From assembly GCA_016720425.1 (NCBI GenBank), contig JADKKQ010000010.1, positions 107,058 through 171,057 on the forward strand: a stretch of DNA of 64,000 nucleotides, given 5' to 3'. The translations under genes and the position numbers were made by a program. The stretch's first letter is position 1. Every line of letters starts with the position of its first letter. Source of the stretch: Betaproteobacteria bacterium. GTDB lineage: Bacteria > Pseudomonadota > Gammaproteobacteria > Burkholderiales > Casimicrobiaceae. A model generated the notes under the pieces. It did not search any database, had not been told where the DNA came from, and was given only the letters and a program-made list of their open reading frames with translations. Below are positions 17,170-26,875 of this stretch, one piece after another.

Positions 17170-17884
17170 CCCGTGCCTCCGTTGCCGCTGTTGCGGATCT
17201 GGCTTGCCAGACGATGCCGGCGGCGGTGCTGAGCACGATGGCGATCACCAGCGCGTGCGTGGGTGCCAGCGAGTAGGCCACGCCATAGGCGGCCAACGCG
17301 ATCCACAGGGGAGCGGGACTCATCCGGGTCCGCCACTGTTCGACGGCGAGCACGGCAAACAGGGCTGCAAGAACGAAGTCGAGACCGGCCAGAGGCACCT
17401 GCGCCCGGGCGCCGATCGTCGCTCCGATGGCGGTGCCGGTGACCCACCACGCATGATTGAGCAGAGCCACCCAAGCCATCTGCCGAAGGCTGGTCGACTC
17501 CGGCATCGTGGTGAGCACCGAATAGGTCTCGTCCGTCAACCCGAAGACCAGGTACCAGCGCAGCCATCCGGCCCGTGGCAACCTGTCCAGCAGCGACAGG
17601 CCGTAGAAGGCGTGCCGCAGATTGACGATCAGCGTGGCCAGCGCGATCGTTCCCGCGGACGAGCCGGCGGCGATCATCGGGATCATCATGTACTGCGCTG
17701 CGCCTGCGAACACGAAGAGGCTGGCCAATACGGCCAACCACCCGTCCCCGCCGGCCTGGACGAACAGAAAGCCGAACACGGTGCCCAGTGGGATGTACCC
17801 CATGGCGACCGGCGCCGTCAGCGCCAGCGCCGAGTACCGGGTCCCCGCCGGGTCCAATTTCGATTTCGTGCTGTTCGTCATCAT
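17162..17884 (-). CDS. azlC: AzlC-family branched-chain amino acid permease
   Basis: 240 residues with about seven membrane helices. Family segments are APVAMGYIPLGTVFGFLFVQAG, FAGAAQYMMIPMIAAG, NLRHAFYGLSLL and FGLTDETYSVLTT. The NLRHxxYxxSL and LTDExYxV motifs are characteristic of AzlC/YgaZ exporters. The ATG pair at 17884/17881 was taken as start because upstream sequence of the same frame lacks membrane character; no strong ribosome binding site is visible. It is cotranscribed with azlD. The promoter region is shared with the divergent Gfo/Idh/MocA gene (192 bases). Confidence 0.9.
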   Translation of the reverse strand: MMTNSTKSKLDPAGTRYSALALTAPVAMGYIPLGTVFGFLFVQAGGDGWLAVLASLFVFAGAAQYMMIPMIAAGSSAGTIALATLIVNLRHAFYGLSLLDRLPRAGWLRWYLVFGLTDETYSVLTTMPESTSLRQMAWVALLNHAWWVTGTAIGATIGARAQVPLAGLDFVLAALFAVLAVEQWRTRMSPAPLWIALAAYGVAYSLAPTHALVIAIVLSTAAGIVWQARSATAATEARDD

Positions 17885-18076
17885 CGAGCGGCGGGAGCGA
17901 AAGGCCGCACATTGTGAATCATTTTCCAGCAGCGATGAGCCCGCAACCCGTCGGGCGGTGACGGTGGTAGCGAAAGTGAATGGCAGTGCAGGCACCCTTG
18001 TCGCGGAGTGTCCGCGCATTGGCTGTCGAGCCGTCGGGTGCGACAATGGCACCAATGCGCAGCCAATGCGCGGCAC

Positions 18077-19156
18077 ATGAGCGAGCCCACGACGATAAGG
18101 CGGGACCGTGACCCGGCGTTGCGCATCGGCGTGCTTGGCTGCGCCAACATCGCCCGGCAGTTCGTGCGCGACCTGACGCCAAGCAATGCGGTGCGGATCG
18201 TGGCCGTGGGCAGCCGCAACGCGGACACCGCGGCGGCGTTTGCGGCGGCCTGCGGGATCGACCGCCACCACGGCAGCTACGCGGCGCTGCTGGCGGACGC
18301 CGAACTCGACGCCGTCTACCTGCCCTTGCCCAACAGCCTGCACGCCGAATGGGCGATCAAGGCGCTCGAGAGCGGCAAGCACGTGCTGTGCGAAAAGCCC
18401 CTGGCTCTGGGCCGCGACGAAGCGGCCGCGATGTTCGACGCGGCGCGGCACCACGACGTCCTGCTGCTGGAGTCGCTGCCCTACCTGTTTCAGCCCCAGA
18501 CCGGGGACCTGCGGGCGCTGCTGGAAACCGGTGCCATCGGCGCCGTTCGCTCGGTTCAGGCGAGCTTCGGCTTCACGCTGCCCAACTCGACAGACAACAT
18601 CCGGTTGAAGCCGGAGCTAGGCGGCGGCGCGTTGCTGGACGCGGGGAGCTATCCGCTGAGCCTGATCCGCCTGGTGATGGGCTGCGCGCCGCGAACGGTG
18701 CGTGCCGACGCGACCTGGACCGACACCGGGGTGGACCGCAGCCTGATGGCGACGCTGCAGTACGCCGATGGGCGCCGCGCGCAGCTGTCCTGCGCGATGG
18801 ATGCCGCCAACCATCGCCGCGCCACCATCGTCGGCTCCAACGGCACGATCGAGACCGAATACCTCAACCACACCAGCACGCAGGCCGGCGGCCACCCTCA
18901 TGGCTACCTGCCCAGCCAGTTGCGGATCCGCCGCGGAACGGCGAACTCGATTCCCTTCGAGGACATCCGCTCGCCCGTTGGCAGCGGCTTCCGGTTTGCC
19001 GCCGAAGCGTTCGCCAGGATGGTCGCCGCGCGGGATGTCGCGGCCGCGGAACGCGCCGCGCAGGCCAGCCTGGACAACGCCGCGACGCTGCAGGCGATGG
19101 CACGCAGCGCGCGGCTCGAACGCGCCGTCGACGTGGTGGTGCAGGACCCCTATTGA
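18077..19156 (+). CDS. Gfo/Idh/MocA-family NAD(P)-dependent oxidoreductase
   Basis: 359 residues. The Rossmann domain begins ALRIGVLGCANIARQFVRD (GxGxxA-type) and is followed by VYLPLPNSLHAEWAIKALES and HVLCEKPLAL, the EKP motif with its catalytic-region Lys. The C-terminal half has FGFTLPNSTDNIRLKPELGG, GGALLDAGSYPL and a predominantly beta domain as in glucose-fructose oxidoreductase relatives. The start is the ATG at 18077; upstream codons in frame lack a domain. It is convergent with the glxR-like gene, so it is probably not part of the glucarate operon. The substrate (a sugar or polyol) is unknown. Confidence 0.88.
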   Translation: MSEPTTIRRDRDPALRIGVLGCANIARQFVRDLTPSNAVRIVAVGSRNADTAAAFAAACGIDRHHGSYAALLADAELDAVYLPLPNSLHAEWAIKALESGKHVLCEKPLALGRDEAAAMFDAARHHDVLLLESLPYLFQPQTGDLRALLETGAIGAVRSVQASFGFTLPNSTDNIRLKPELGGGALLDAGSYPLSLIRLVMGCAPRTVRADATWTDTGVDRSLMATLQYADGRRAQLSCAMDAANHRRATIVGSNGTIETEYLNHTSTQAGGHPHGYLPSQLRIRRGTANSIPFEDIRSPVGSGFRFAAEAFARMVAARDVAAAERAAQASLDNAATLQAMARSARLERAVDVVVQDPY

Positions 19157-19180
19157 GTCGGCACGAGCGTGCCGAACTCC

Positions 19181-19247
19181 TGTGGGAGCGCCGTCAGGCG
19201 CGAATGCAGTTCCGAGGCGGCAATTCGCGGCTGGAGCCGCTCCCACA
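19181..19247. repeat. REP-like imperfect palindrome
   Basis: TGTGGGAGCG (19181-19190) is perfectly complementary to CGCTCCCACA (19238-19247). An inner pair CGCGAAT / ATTCGCG lies inside it, giving a bulged hairpin. The GTGGGAGCG core resembles REP elements known from Pseudomonas and Xanthomonas relatives. It sits between two convergent genes. Confidence 0.65.
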
Positions 19248-19252
19248 AGGAT

Positions 19253-19282
19253 CCTCGCCGGGCACCGATGGTGCCGGCGAGG
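19253..19282. terminator. Hairpin between convergent genes
   Basis: CCTCGCCGGGCACC and GGTGCCGGCGAGG form a 13-bp stem with one bulged G and a 3-base loop. There is no T-run, so it is only a candidate bidirectional terminator for the oxidoreductase and glxR genes. Confidence 0.45.
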
Positions 19283-19299
19283 ACGTTGCGCTCTGCGCC

Positions 19300-20191
19300 T
19301 CAGGTCATGCCGGCAATTTCGTGATTGGCGAGCATCTCCAGCGCGCGGACCATCGCCGAGTGGTCCCACGCCTTCCCGCCGTGAGCGGCGCAGGCGTTGA
19401 ACAGCTCCTGCGCGGTGGCGGTGTTGGGCAGCGACACGCCGATGGCCTTCGCGCTCGACAGCGCGAGGTTCAGGTCCTTCTGGTGTAACTCGGATGCGGA
19501 AGCCCGGGTCGAAGCTGCGCTTGATCATCCGCTCGCCGTGCACCTCGAGGATCCGCGACGAGGCGAAGCCCCCCATCAGCGCCTGGCGCACCTTGGCCGG
19601 ATCGGCACCCATCTTGGAGGCGAACAACAGCGCCTCGCCCACTGCCTCGATGTTGAGCGCCACGATGATCTGGTTGGCGACCTTGCAGGTCTGCCCGTCG
19701 CCGTTGCCGCCGACCAGCGTGATGTTCTTGCCCATCAGCGCGAACAGCGGTCGCACCGTCGCGAACGCTTCCGCCGGACCCCCGACCATGATGGTGAGGC
19801 TCGCCGCCTTGGCCCCGACCTCGCCGCCGGACACCGGCGCGTCGAGGTAGGCGCAGCCCAGCGCGTTGATCTTCTGCGCGAAGACCTTGGTCTCCACCGG
19901 CGAGATCGAGCTCATGTCGACCACGATCTTGCCGGCGGAGAGTCCGGCGGCGATGCCGGCGGGGTCGAACAGCGCCGACGCGACGTGCGGCGTGTCCGGC
20001 ACCATGACGATGACGATGTCCGCCTGCTCCGCGACTTCCCTGCCGGACGTGCAGACCTTTGCCCCCTGGTCGACCAGTGCGGGTGCGGGTTGGCGCAGAT
20101 CGTGGACGAAGAGCTCGTGCCCGCCGGCCAACAGGTGCCCGGCCATCGGCGTGCCCATGATGCCCAATCCGACGAATCCGACTTTGCTCAT
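19300..20191 (-). CDS. glxR: 2-hydroxy-3-oxopropionate reductase (tartronate semialdehyde reductase), frameshifted
   Basis: The enzyme reduces tartronate semialdehyde to D-glycerate with NAD(P)H. MSKVGFVGLGIMGTPMAGHL is the dinucleotide-binding N-terminus. DAPVSGGEVGAKAASLTIMVGG holds the substrate-binding motif and GGNGDGQTCKVANQ the catalytic Lys of the beta-hydroxyacid dehydrogenase family. One extra base within 19484-19492 shifts the frame after FDPGFRI. The expected C-terminus (HQKDLNLALSSAKAIGVSL to NHEIAGMT, stop at 19300) continues in the next frame with no other lesion. As written, translation would run on to 18617 through unrelated DNA. Last gene of the diacid operon, after garL. 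Either a recent mutation or an assembly error. Confidence 0.9.
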
Positions 20192-20236
20192 TGCCTTGAT
20201 CCTTGGGTGATTGAGGATGGTGACGTCGCGCGCGGG

Positions 20237-21022
20237 TCAGCCCGCCGCGAACTTGTCGCGCAGTGCCTGGGTGGCGCCACGGAAGAGGCCGAGGTCGCTG
20301 CCGACGGCGACGAAGGTCGCCCCCCACTCCAGGTAGCGCCGCGCGTCGGCCTCGACCGGGGCCAGGATGCCGCTGGGCTTGCCCTGCGCCCTCGCCCGGG
20401 CGAAGACGTGGCGGATCGCCTGCTGCACCTCGGGATGCCCGGCCTGGCCCAGGTGCCCCAGCGCGGCGGCCAGGTCGGACGGGCCGACGAAGATGCCGTC
20501 GACACCGTCCACCCCGGCGATGGCGTCGATCGCGGCGAGCCCGGGACCGCTCTCGATCTGCACCAGCACGCAGGTGTGGTCGTTGACGGTGGCGAGGTAG
20601 TCGGGGACCGTGCCGTAGCGGTTGTGGCGCTGCGCGACGGAGACGCCGCGGATGCCCGCCGGCGGATAGCGGGTCGCCTTCACCGCCGCCAGCGCCTCGG
20701 CCTCGGTCTCGACGAACGGGATCAGGAAGTTGTAGAACCCGGCGTCGAGCAGTCGCTTGATGATCACGGCATCGTTCCACGGCGGACGCACGACCGGCGC
20801 GCTGGAGCTGTCCTTCAATGCCATCAGCTGCGGAATCAGGGTGCCGATGTCGTTGGGCGCGTGCTCGCCGTCGAGCAGCAGCCAGTCGAACCCGGCCAGC
20901 CCCAGGACCTCGGTGGTGATCGGGTTCGCCAGCGACGACCAGCAGCCGATCAGCGGCTTGCCGGCCAGCAGGTCGCGGCGAAACGCGTTGGGAATGCCGG
21001 TGTAGGGAATGGTGGGTTTCAT
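20237..21022 (-). CDS. garL: 5-keto-4-deoxy-D-glucarate (2-dehydro-3-deoxyglucarate) aldolase
   Basis: 261 residues of the HpcH/HpaI class II aldolase family, which cleaves 5-keto-4-deoxyglucarate to pyruvate and tartronate semialdehyde. [15 protein letters not shown] contains the conserved (D/E)-x-EHAP motif with the catalytic His. [54 protein letters not shown] and [12 protein letters not shown] are the Arg, metal-binding Glu and barrel motifs. VQIESGPGL carries the second metal ligand. It lies between tctA and glxR on one strand, supplying the substrate of GlxR. Confidence 0.93.
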   Translation of the reverse strand: MKPTIPYTGIPNAFRRDLLAGKPLIGCWSSLANPITTEVLGLAGFDWLLLDGEHAPNDIGTLIPQLMALKDSSSAPVVRPPWNDAVIIKRLLDAGFYNFLIPFVETEAEALAAVKATRYPPAGIRGVSVAQRHNRYGTVPDYLATVNDHTCVLVQIESGPGLAAIDAIAGVDGVDGIFVGPSDLAAALGHLGQAGHPEVQQAIRHVFARARAQGKPSGILAPVEADARRYLEWGATFVAVGSDLGLFRGATQALRDKFAAG

Positions 21023-21046
21023 CGGGGCCTCGACCTGTCCTCAGAG

Positions 21047-22552
21047 CTAATCCTTGAACGCTTCCTCGCGCTTCTTGCGCAAGGCCGGGAGGAGGACGAC
21101 GACCAGCGCCACGGCGGAGACCGCCAGCAGCGTGGCGCTGATCGGCCGGGTGACCAGCACCATCGCGTTGCCCTTGGACATCAGCATCGCGCGGCGCAGG
21201 TACTCCTCCATCATCGGGCCCAGGATGAAGCCCAGCATCATCGGCGCCGGCTCGCAGTCGAGCTTGCGAAAGACGTAGCCGAGCACGCCGAAGCCAGCCA
21301 TCATGAACACGTCGAACGAGGTGTTGCTGAGGCTGAACACCCCGATGCCGCAGAACACCAGGATTGCCGGATAGAGGAAGTGATAGGGCACCGAGATCAT
21401 CTTCACCCACAGCCCGATCAGCGGCAGGTTGAGGATCAGCAGGAACAGGTTGCCGATCCACATCGACACCACCAGTCCCCAGAACAGCGCCGGCTGCTCG
21501 ACCATCACCTGCGGTCCCGGCTGGATGCCGTGCATGATCAGTGCGCCGATCATCAGCGCCATCACCGGATTGGAAGGGATGCCCAGCGTCAGCATGGGGA
21601 TGAACGACGCCTGTGCCCCGGCATTGTTGGCCGCCTCGGGCGCAGCCACGCCTTCGATCGCGCCTTTGCCGAACTGGGCGGAGTTCTTCGACGTCTTCTT
21701 CTCCAGCGAATAGGCGGCGAACGACGACAGCATCGCCCCGCCGCCGGGCAGGATGCCCAGCGATGAGCCCAGCGCCGTCCCGCGGAGGATCGGCGCGATG
21801 ATCCGCTTGAGATCGTCGCGGCTGGGCATCAGACCCGTGATCCGGGCCAGCGCCACCGACCGCGTCTTCTCGGTCTGCAGGTTGGCGATGATCTCGCCCA
21901 GACCGAAGACACCCATCGCCACCACCACGAAGTTGATGCCGTCGCTGAGCTCGGGCAGGTCGAACGAGAACCGGGGCAGGCCCGAGTTCACGTCGGTGCC
22001 GATCAGCCCCAGCAGCAGGCCCAGGATGATCATTCCCAGCGCGTGCAGCAGCGACCCGCTGGCCAGCACGATCGAGGCCACCAGCCCCAGCACCATCAAC
22101 GAGAAATAGTCGGCGGGACCGAACTTCAGCGCCACCTCCGACAGCGGCGGAGCCGCCAGCGCGATCAGGAAGGTGCACACCGTGCCGGCGAAGAACGAGG
22201 CGATCGCCGCCGTCGCCAGCGCCGTGCCGGCGCGGCCCTGGCGCGCCATCTGGTAGCCGTCGAGCGCGGTCACCACCGACGACGACTCCCCCGGCAGGTT
22301 GACCAGGATCGCCGTGGTCGAGCCGCCGTACTGGGCGCCATAGAAGATCCCCGCCAGCATGATCAGCGCGGTCTCCGGCGGCAACCCGAAGGTCACCGGC
22401 AGCAGCATGGCGATGGTCGCCACCGGACCGAGGCCCGGCAGCACGCCGATGGCGGTGCCCAGGAAGACACCGAGCAGGCAATAGGACAGGTTCGCCGCAC
22501 TGGCTGCGGTCGAGAAGCCCAGCGCGAGATGGGAGAAGAGATCCATGTCCAC
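21047..22552 (-). CDS. tctA: Tripartite tricarboxylate transporter large permease TctA
   Basis: 501 residues with about 11-12 membrane helices. TctA hallmarks are GVLPGLGPVATIAMLLPVTF, IFYGAQYGGSTTAILVNLPG (GGS..ILxNxPGE), a repeated inverted half with GILPGGGAMLSSFAAYSLEK, and LGIPSNPVMALMIGALIMHG. It forms the membrane channel with TctB and takes substrate from TctC. Placed between garL and tctB, with 6 bases to tctB. The operon context suggests glucarate/galactarate rather than citrate as substrate (inference). Confidence 0.94.
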   Translation of the reverse strand: MDMDLFSHLALGFSTAASAANLSYCLLGVFLGTAIGVLPGLGPVATIAMLLPVTFGLPPETALIMLAGIFYGAQYGGSTTAILVNLPGESSSVVTALDGYQMARQGRAGTALATAAIASFFAGTVCTFLIALAAPPLSEVALKFGPADYFSLMVLGLVASIVLASGSLLHALGMIILGLLLGLIGTDVNSGLPRFSFDLPELSDGINFVVVAMGVFGLGEIIANLQTEKTRSVALARITGLMPSRDDLKRIIAPILRGTALGSSLGILPGGGAMLSSFAAYSLEKKTSKNSAQFGKGAIEGVAAPEAANNAGAQASFIPMLTLGIPSNPVMALMIGALIMHGIQPGPQVMVEQPALFWGLVVSMWIGNLFLLILNLPLIGLWVKMISVPYHFLYPAILVFCGIGVFSLSNTSFDVFMMAGFGVLGYVFRKLDCEPAPMMLGFILGPMMEEYLRRAMLMSKGNAMVLVTRPISATLLAVSAVALVVVLLPALRKKREEAFKD

Positions 22553-22558
22553 GGCCGC

Positions 22559-23023
22559 TCAGCGGGTGAACCAGGTGCCGAGCAGCGACACCGGCAGGCC
22601 CAACCCCGTCACGAACACCAGGCCGCAGAACACGATCAGTGCACCCATCAGCGCCAGCGCCCGGGCGTCGAAGCGGAACTTGACGCTCGCCGCCGCACTG
22701 ACCAGGATCACCGCCGCCAGCGCGATCACCAGGCCGGCCGGCCGCAGCAGCGCGCCGAACAGCACCGTCGCCAGCGTCACCAGCAGCAGGCCCTTCCAGG
22801 CGATCGCGCCGATCGGCTCGCCCGCGGCGAAGAACGAGCGGACCAGCGACGCGAGCCCGATCAGCAACAGCAGGCTCCCCAGCACCGTGGGGAAGTACCC
22901 CGGTCCCATGCGCGAACTCGAGCCCAGCCCGTAATCGCGGGCGATCAGCACCGCTGCGGCACCGAAGCCGGCATACAGCACGCCCGCCCAGAAGTCCCTG
23001 GGACTGCGAATCACACCGGTCAT
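22559..23023 (-). CDS. tctB: Tripartite tricarboxylate transporter small permease TctB
   Basis: 154 residues with four hydrophobic helices and the TctB pattern PRDFWAGVLYAGFGAAAVLIARDY...GPGYFPTVLGSLLLLIGLASLV. ATG 23023 has GGAGGAA six bases upstream; the in-frame ATG at 23050 does not. It sits between tctA and gudD and forms the small membrane subunit of the solute-binding-protein-dependent carrier. Confidence 0.92.
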   Translation of the reverse strand: MTGVIRSPRDFWAGVLYAGFGAAAVLIARDYGLGSSSRMGPGYFPTVLGSLLLLIGLASLVRSFFAAGEPIGAIAWKGLLLVTLATVLFGALLRPAGLVIALAAVILVSAAASVKFRFDARALALMGALIVFCGLVFVTGLGLPVSLLGTWFTR

Positions 23024-23087
23024 CGCCGATTCCTCCGGCAACGGCGCCACGGGTTCGAGACGTCCGCAGCGCTGCGGGTTCGTTGCA

Positions 23088-24445
23088 TCAGCGCACCAGG
23101 CAGGGCCGCTTGCGATCGAACTTCCAGCCCGGGATCAGGTATTGCATCGCCATCGCGTCGTCGCGGGCGCCCAGTCCATGGTCGAGGTAGAGGCGATGCG
23201 CTTTCTCGACTTCCGCCATGTCGAGCTCGATGCCGAGCCCCGGCTTTTCGGTACCGACAGGCGACCCCCGACGATGGCATAGGGCTCCCGGGTGAGACGT
23301 TGCCCGTCCTGCCAGATCCAATGGGTGTCGATCGCCGTGATCCTTCCCGGCGCGGCCGCCGCGACGTGAGTGAACATCGCGAGCGAGACGTCGAAGTGGT
23401 TGTTCGAGTGCGACCCCCAGGTCAGGCCCCATTCGTGGCACATCTGCGCCACCCGGACCGAACCCTGCATCGTCCAGAAGTGCGGGTCGGCGAGGGGGAT
23501 GTCGACCGAGTGCAACTGGATCGCGTGGTTCATCTCGCGCCAGTCGGTGGCGACCATGTTGGTCGCGGTCGGCAGCCCGGTGGCCCGGCGAAACTCCGCC
23601 ATCACCTCGCGTCCCGAGTACCCGCCCTCGGCGCCGCAGGGATCTTCCGCATAGGCGAGCACCCCGTGGAGATCGCGGCAGAGCCGGATCGCCTCGTCCA
23701 GCGACCAGGCGCCGTTGGGGTCCAGCGTGACCCGCGCATCGGGGAAGCGCTCGGCCAGCGCCGTGATCGCGTCGACCTCCTCGGCACCGGAAAACACGCC
23801 CCCCTTCAACTTGAAGTCGTTGAACCCATAGCGCGCCTGCGCTGCTTCGGCAAGGCGGACGATCGCGTCCGGCGTGAGCGCCACCTCGTGCCGCAAGCGG
23901 CACCAATCGTCCACCGCCTCGGGATCACCGGCATAAGCCAGGTCGGTGCGCCGACGATCGCCGACGTAGAAGAGGTAGCCCAGCGCCTCGACCTCGTCGC
24001 GCTGCTGGCCCTCCCCCAGCAGCGCCGACACGGGCACCTCGAGGTGCTGCCCGAGAAGATCGAGGAACGCCGCTTCGAGTGCCGTCATCGCGTGGACGGT
24101 GACGCGCAGGTCGAAGGTCTGCTCGCCACGTCCACCCTGATCCTGCGCGCCGTGGCGTCGTTTCACCTCGTTCAGCGCCGCGCGGAAGTCCCCGATGCTC
24201 CGTCCGATGACGAAGGACCGCGCGTCTTCCAGCGTCTGCCGGATGCGCTCTCCGCCCGGGACCTCGCCGACGCCGGTGTTGCCGGCGCTGTCCGTCAGGA
24301 CGACCAGGTTGCGGGTGAAGAACGGCCCGTGCGCGCCGCTGAGATTCAGCAGCATGCTGTCGCGCCCCGCGACCGGGATCACCCGCATCGCGTCCACCTT
24401 GGGCACACCGGTGAGGTGCACCCGAAGATCTTCCTGCTTCATCAT
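23088..24445 (-). CDS. gudD: Glucarate dehydratase, frameshifted near C-terminus
   Basis: An enolase-superfamily enzyme dehydrating D-glucarate (and L-idarate) to 5-keto-4-deoxyglucarate. [21 protein letters not shown] is the N-terminal capping domain. [20 protein letters not shown] has the KxK base pair, [15 protein letters not shown] the first metal Asp, [20 protein letters not shown] the second, and [16 protein letters not shown] and [17 protein letters not shown] the catalytic His region. About 450 residues as usual. One G is missing near 23246-23253 after [25 protein letters not shown]...[10 protein letters not shown] continues in the other frame to the stop at 23088. The uncorrected frame ends at 23135. 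The catalytic residues precede the lesion. Confidence 0.93.
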
Positions 24446-24467
24446 CGACCTCGGTTGCTTCGGAGCG

Positions 24468-25427
24468 TCAATCGAGCGCGATCTTGCCGACTTCGATCAC
24501 CTGTTTCCAGCGTGCGAGCTCCTGCGCCTGGAATTGCGCCATCTGCTCGGGCGTGTTGGCGACGATCTCGAACCCGATGTCTTCCATCCGCTTGCGATTC
24601 TCGGGATCGTTCAGGGCCGCGACGATGGCGGCGTGCAGCTTCTGCTTCACCTCCGCGGGAAGACCCTTGGGTGCGGCGATCCCCTGCCAGGAGAAGACGT
24701 TCACGTCGGGCACACCTGCTTCGCCGAGCGTCGGGACCTGCGGCAGCAGGGGCGAACGCTTGTCGCCGGTGACGGCCAGCACCTTGAGCTTGCCCGCCTT
24801 GATGTGGGCGATCACCGCATTGATGTTCTGGAACGAGACGTCCGCGTGACCCGCGAGCAGGTCGGTGATCGCGGGCGCACCGCCCTTGTACGGCACGTGG
24901 ACGCCGGTGGTCCCGGTCTTCTGCCAGAACAAGGCGGCGGTGAGATGGTCCGACGAACCCGCGCCGGAGGTGGCAAAGGTGATCTTCTCCGGCGTCTTCT
25001 TCAGCAACGCGACGAGCTCGGCCACCGTATTGGCCGGGAAGCCGGGACTCGCCACCAGCACGTTCGGGGCGCGGACCGCGACGGTGATGGGATCGAGGTC
25101 CTTGACCGGGTCGTACTGCAGCTTTTTCTGGATGAACGGATTGACCGCAAAGACCCCGATCGAGGCGACCATGAAGGTGTAGCCGTCCGGCGCGGCGTTC
25201 TTGACCGCGGTGGCGCCGATGGCCCCGGTGGCGCCCGCGCGATTGTCGATCACGAACGGCTGACCGAGACTCTGCTGCAGCTTGGGCGCGATGGCCCGGG
25301 CGACCATGTCGGTGGAACCGCCCGGCGGGAAGGGCACGATGATGGTGACGGCCTTGTCGGGATAGGCGGCGTGGGCCTGGGCGACGAGGCCCACGGCAAG
25401 CGCGACGGCGGTGATGAGCTTTTTCAT
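24468..25427 (-). CDS. tctC: Tripartite tricarboxylate transporter substrate-binding protein (Bug/TctC family)
   Basis: 319 residues: signal peptide [20 protein letters not shown], then the Bug fold with [65 protein letters not shown] and [10 protein letters not shown]. The NRxGAxGxIG and PFPxGG loops bind the carboxylates of the ligand. First gene of the operon (tctC-gudD-tctB-tctA-garL-glxR); its promoter region carries two LacI-type operators ~250 bases upstream. The likely ligand is a sugar diacid (inference from neighbours). Confidence 0.94.
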   Translation of the reverse strand: MKKLITAVALAVGLVAQAHAAYPDKAVTIIVPFPPGGSTDMVARAIAPKLQQSLGQPFVIDNRAGATGAIGATAVKNAAPDGYTFMVASIGVFAVNPFIQKKLQYDPVKDLDPITVAVRAPNVLVASPGFPANTVAELVALLKKTPEKITFATSGAGSSDHLTAALFWQKTGTTGVHVPYKGGAPAITDLLAGHADVSFQNINAVIAHIKAGKLKVLAVTGDKRSPLLPQVPTLGEAGVPDVNVFSWQGIAAPKGLPAEVKQKLHAAIVAALNDPENRKRMEDIGFEIVANTPEQMAQFQAQELARWKQVIEVGKIALD

Positions 25428-25676
25428 CTTCAGATCCTCCAGCGACGACGGTGGATGCGGACGAGGTCCGCGCGGGGCGACCCAATGGTCGATGCAAATT
25501 CCGGTGACGGCCGTGACCGTGCGTTTCGCTCACGACCTCGGGAGGAAGCGTTGGCGGTGGAGCACGGCTGCGAGGGCAAGGGGCACACGAGGTCGAGCCT
25601 CCTCCGGTCGACCGATAGGCGCTGGTTGGAATCCAATCCGCGCTCCGCGGGTTTGGCCTATTCTGGAGCGTTCGGA

Positions 25677-25690
25677 TGGTAGCGCTACCA
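25677..25690. promoter_or_regulatory. LacI-family operator O2
   Basis: A perfect 14-bp palindrome TGGTAGCGCTACCA. Its centre is 25 bases from the centre of the neighbouring operator and it lies just downstream of the predicted start of tctC-operon transcription. The central CG and length are typical of LacI/GalR sites. Confidence 0.82.
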
Positions 25691-25700
25691 ATCTCAAATT

Positions 25701-25730
25701 ATGGTAGCGCTACCAGTCCGAGCATGTCAA
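25701..25730 (-). promoter_or_regulatory. Promoter of the tctC-gudD-tctBA-garL-glxR operon
   Basis: On the minus strand TTGACA (25725-25730) is separated by 18 bases from TACCAT (25701-25706; an imperfect -10, followed by AAT). Operator O1 covers the spacer and the -10, so repressor binding would block polymerase. The -35 is a perfect consensus; the -10 is weak, which fits a repressible promoter. Confidence 0.55.
25702..25715. promoter_or_regulatory. LacI-family operator O1
   Basis: The second perfect copy of TGGTAGCGCTACCA, overlapping the predicted -10 region of the diacid operon. Together with O2 it allows cooperative binding of two repressor dimers. Confidence 0.85.
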
Positions 25731-25763
25731 GAGGGCAAATGCAGCGGCTTCGCAGCGCCGGGG

Positions 25764-26840
25764 TCAGGTGCTGGCGCGGGGGATGATCGAGAATCCGACA
25801 TCCACGACGCGGTCGTTGACCGGTCGGCCTTCCGCCCGGTCGACGATGAGGCGCGCGGCGAGCCGACCGATCGAGGTGCCGTCGATGCGCACCGTGGTCA
25901 GCGCCGGGTTGAGATCACGGGCGAACGCGAGGTCTCCGAATCCGACCACGGCCAGCCGCCGGGGAACGGGTATCCCCTGCATTTGTGCCTCGATGAGCAC
26001 GCCGAGGGCAAGCAGATCGGAACTGCAGAAAATGGCGTCGATGTCCGGATGGCGGGCGAGCAGGTCGATGAGCCCCGTGCGGCCACTGCCCAGGGTCGTC
26101 GGTGCGCGCACGATTCCGGTGGGAAGCCCGTCCAGGCCACTCGACGTCAATCCCTTCGCGCGCGCGGCGTCGACGAATCCGGACTTGCGCCGCAGTGCGC
26201 GCTCGTCGTCCGCGGTGAGCGCGGCCAGGTGCCGACGCCCTCTGGCGAGCAGGTGCTCGACCACCGCCGGGCCGATCTTTTCATGGGAAAACCCGATCAG
26301 CATGTCGATGGGATTCGGTGTCAGATCCCAGGTTTCGATCACCGGGATACCCGACGCAAGCAGCCGTCGCCTGCCCTCCTCGGAATGCATGATGCCGGTC
26401 AGAATGATGCCGTCCGGTCGGCGACCGATGATCGCGTCGAGCAGTGCATCCTCGCGTGACCCGTCGTAGCCGCTCTGGCCCAGCATCAACTGATATCCGG
26501 CGGCGGCCAGCGACTCCGTCAGCGACTGGATCGTCTCCAGGAACACCGGCCCCACGATCGTGGGGACGACGGCCGCGATGAGGCGGCTGCGGGTCGAAGC
26601 GAGTCCGCCCGCCAGCATGTTCGGCACGTAGCCGGTCGTCTCGACCGCTTCCCGCACGCGCGCCAACGTTGCCGCCGAAACCTGGTCGGGCGTGTTGATC
26701 GCGCGCGACGCCGTGATCATCGCCACGCCGGCAAGCCTCGCCACCTCGCGCAGCGTCACCCCCCCGGAACGCCGGCGCGGACGGCGCTCGCGCTCGCCGT
26801 TGGACTCTCCGCCGGCGCGGATGGCAGGGTCGTCAATCAT
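25764..26840 (-). CDS. LacI-family transcriptional repressor of the sugar-diacid operon
   Basis: 358 residues. A basic N-terminal extension (1-28) precedes the LacI headpiece VTLREVARLAGVAMITASRAINTP-DQVS, then the hinge GYVPNMLAGGLASTRS and a periplasmic-binding-like effector domain (IAAVVPTIVGPVFLETIQ, DGIILTGIMHS, PDIDAIFCSSDLLALGVL, ALTTVRIDG). It resembles the gluconate-type GntR branch. The gene lies upstream of tctC on the same strand. Perfect palindromes GGTAGCGCTACC occur both before tctC (two) and 22 bases before this gene's start, indicating autoregulation as well as control of the operon. The inducer is probably a sugar diacid or a breakdown product (inference). Confidence 0.92.
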   Translation of the reverse strand: MIDDPAIRAGGESNGERERRPRRRSGGVTLREVARLAGVAMITASRAINTPDQVSAATLARVREAVETTGYVPNMLAGGLASTRSRLIAAVVPTIVGPVFLETIQSLTESLAAAGYQLMLGQSGYDGSREDALLDAIIGRRPDGIILTGIMHSEEGRRRLLASGIPVIETWDLTPNPIDMLIGFSHEKIGPAVVEHLLARGRRHLAALTADDERALRRKSGFVDAARAKGLTSSGLDGLPTGIVRAPTTLGSGRTGLIDLLARHPDIDAIFCSSDLLALGVLIEAQMQGIPVPRRLAVVGFGDLAFARDLNPALTTVRIDGTSIGRLAARLIVDRAEGRPVNDRVVDVGFSIIPRAST

Positions 26841-26861
26841 CCCGTCACTATAACGCAGTTA

Positions 26862-26875
26862 CGGTAGCGCTACCA
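26862..26875. promoter_or_regulatory. LacI-family operator O3 (autoregulatory)
   Basis: CGGTAGCGCTACCA contains the same 12-bp palindrome as O1/O2 and lies upstream of the repressor start at 26840. On the minus strand a TATAGT-like -10 with an extended TG motif lies between it and the gene, so the operator would cover the -35 region. Confidence 0.8.
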
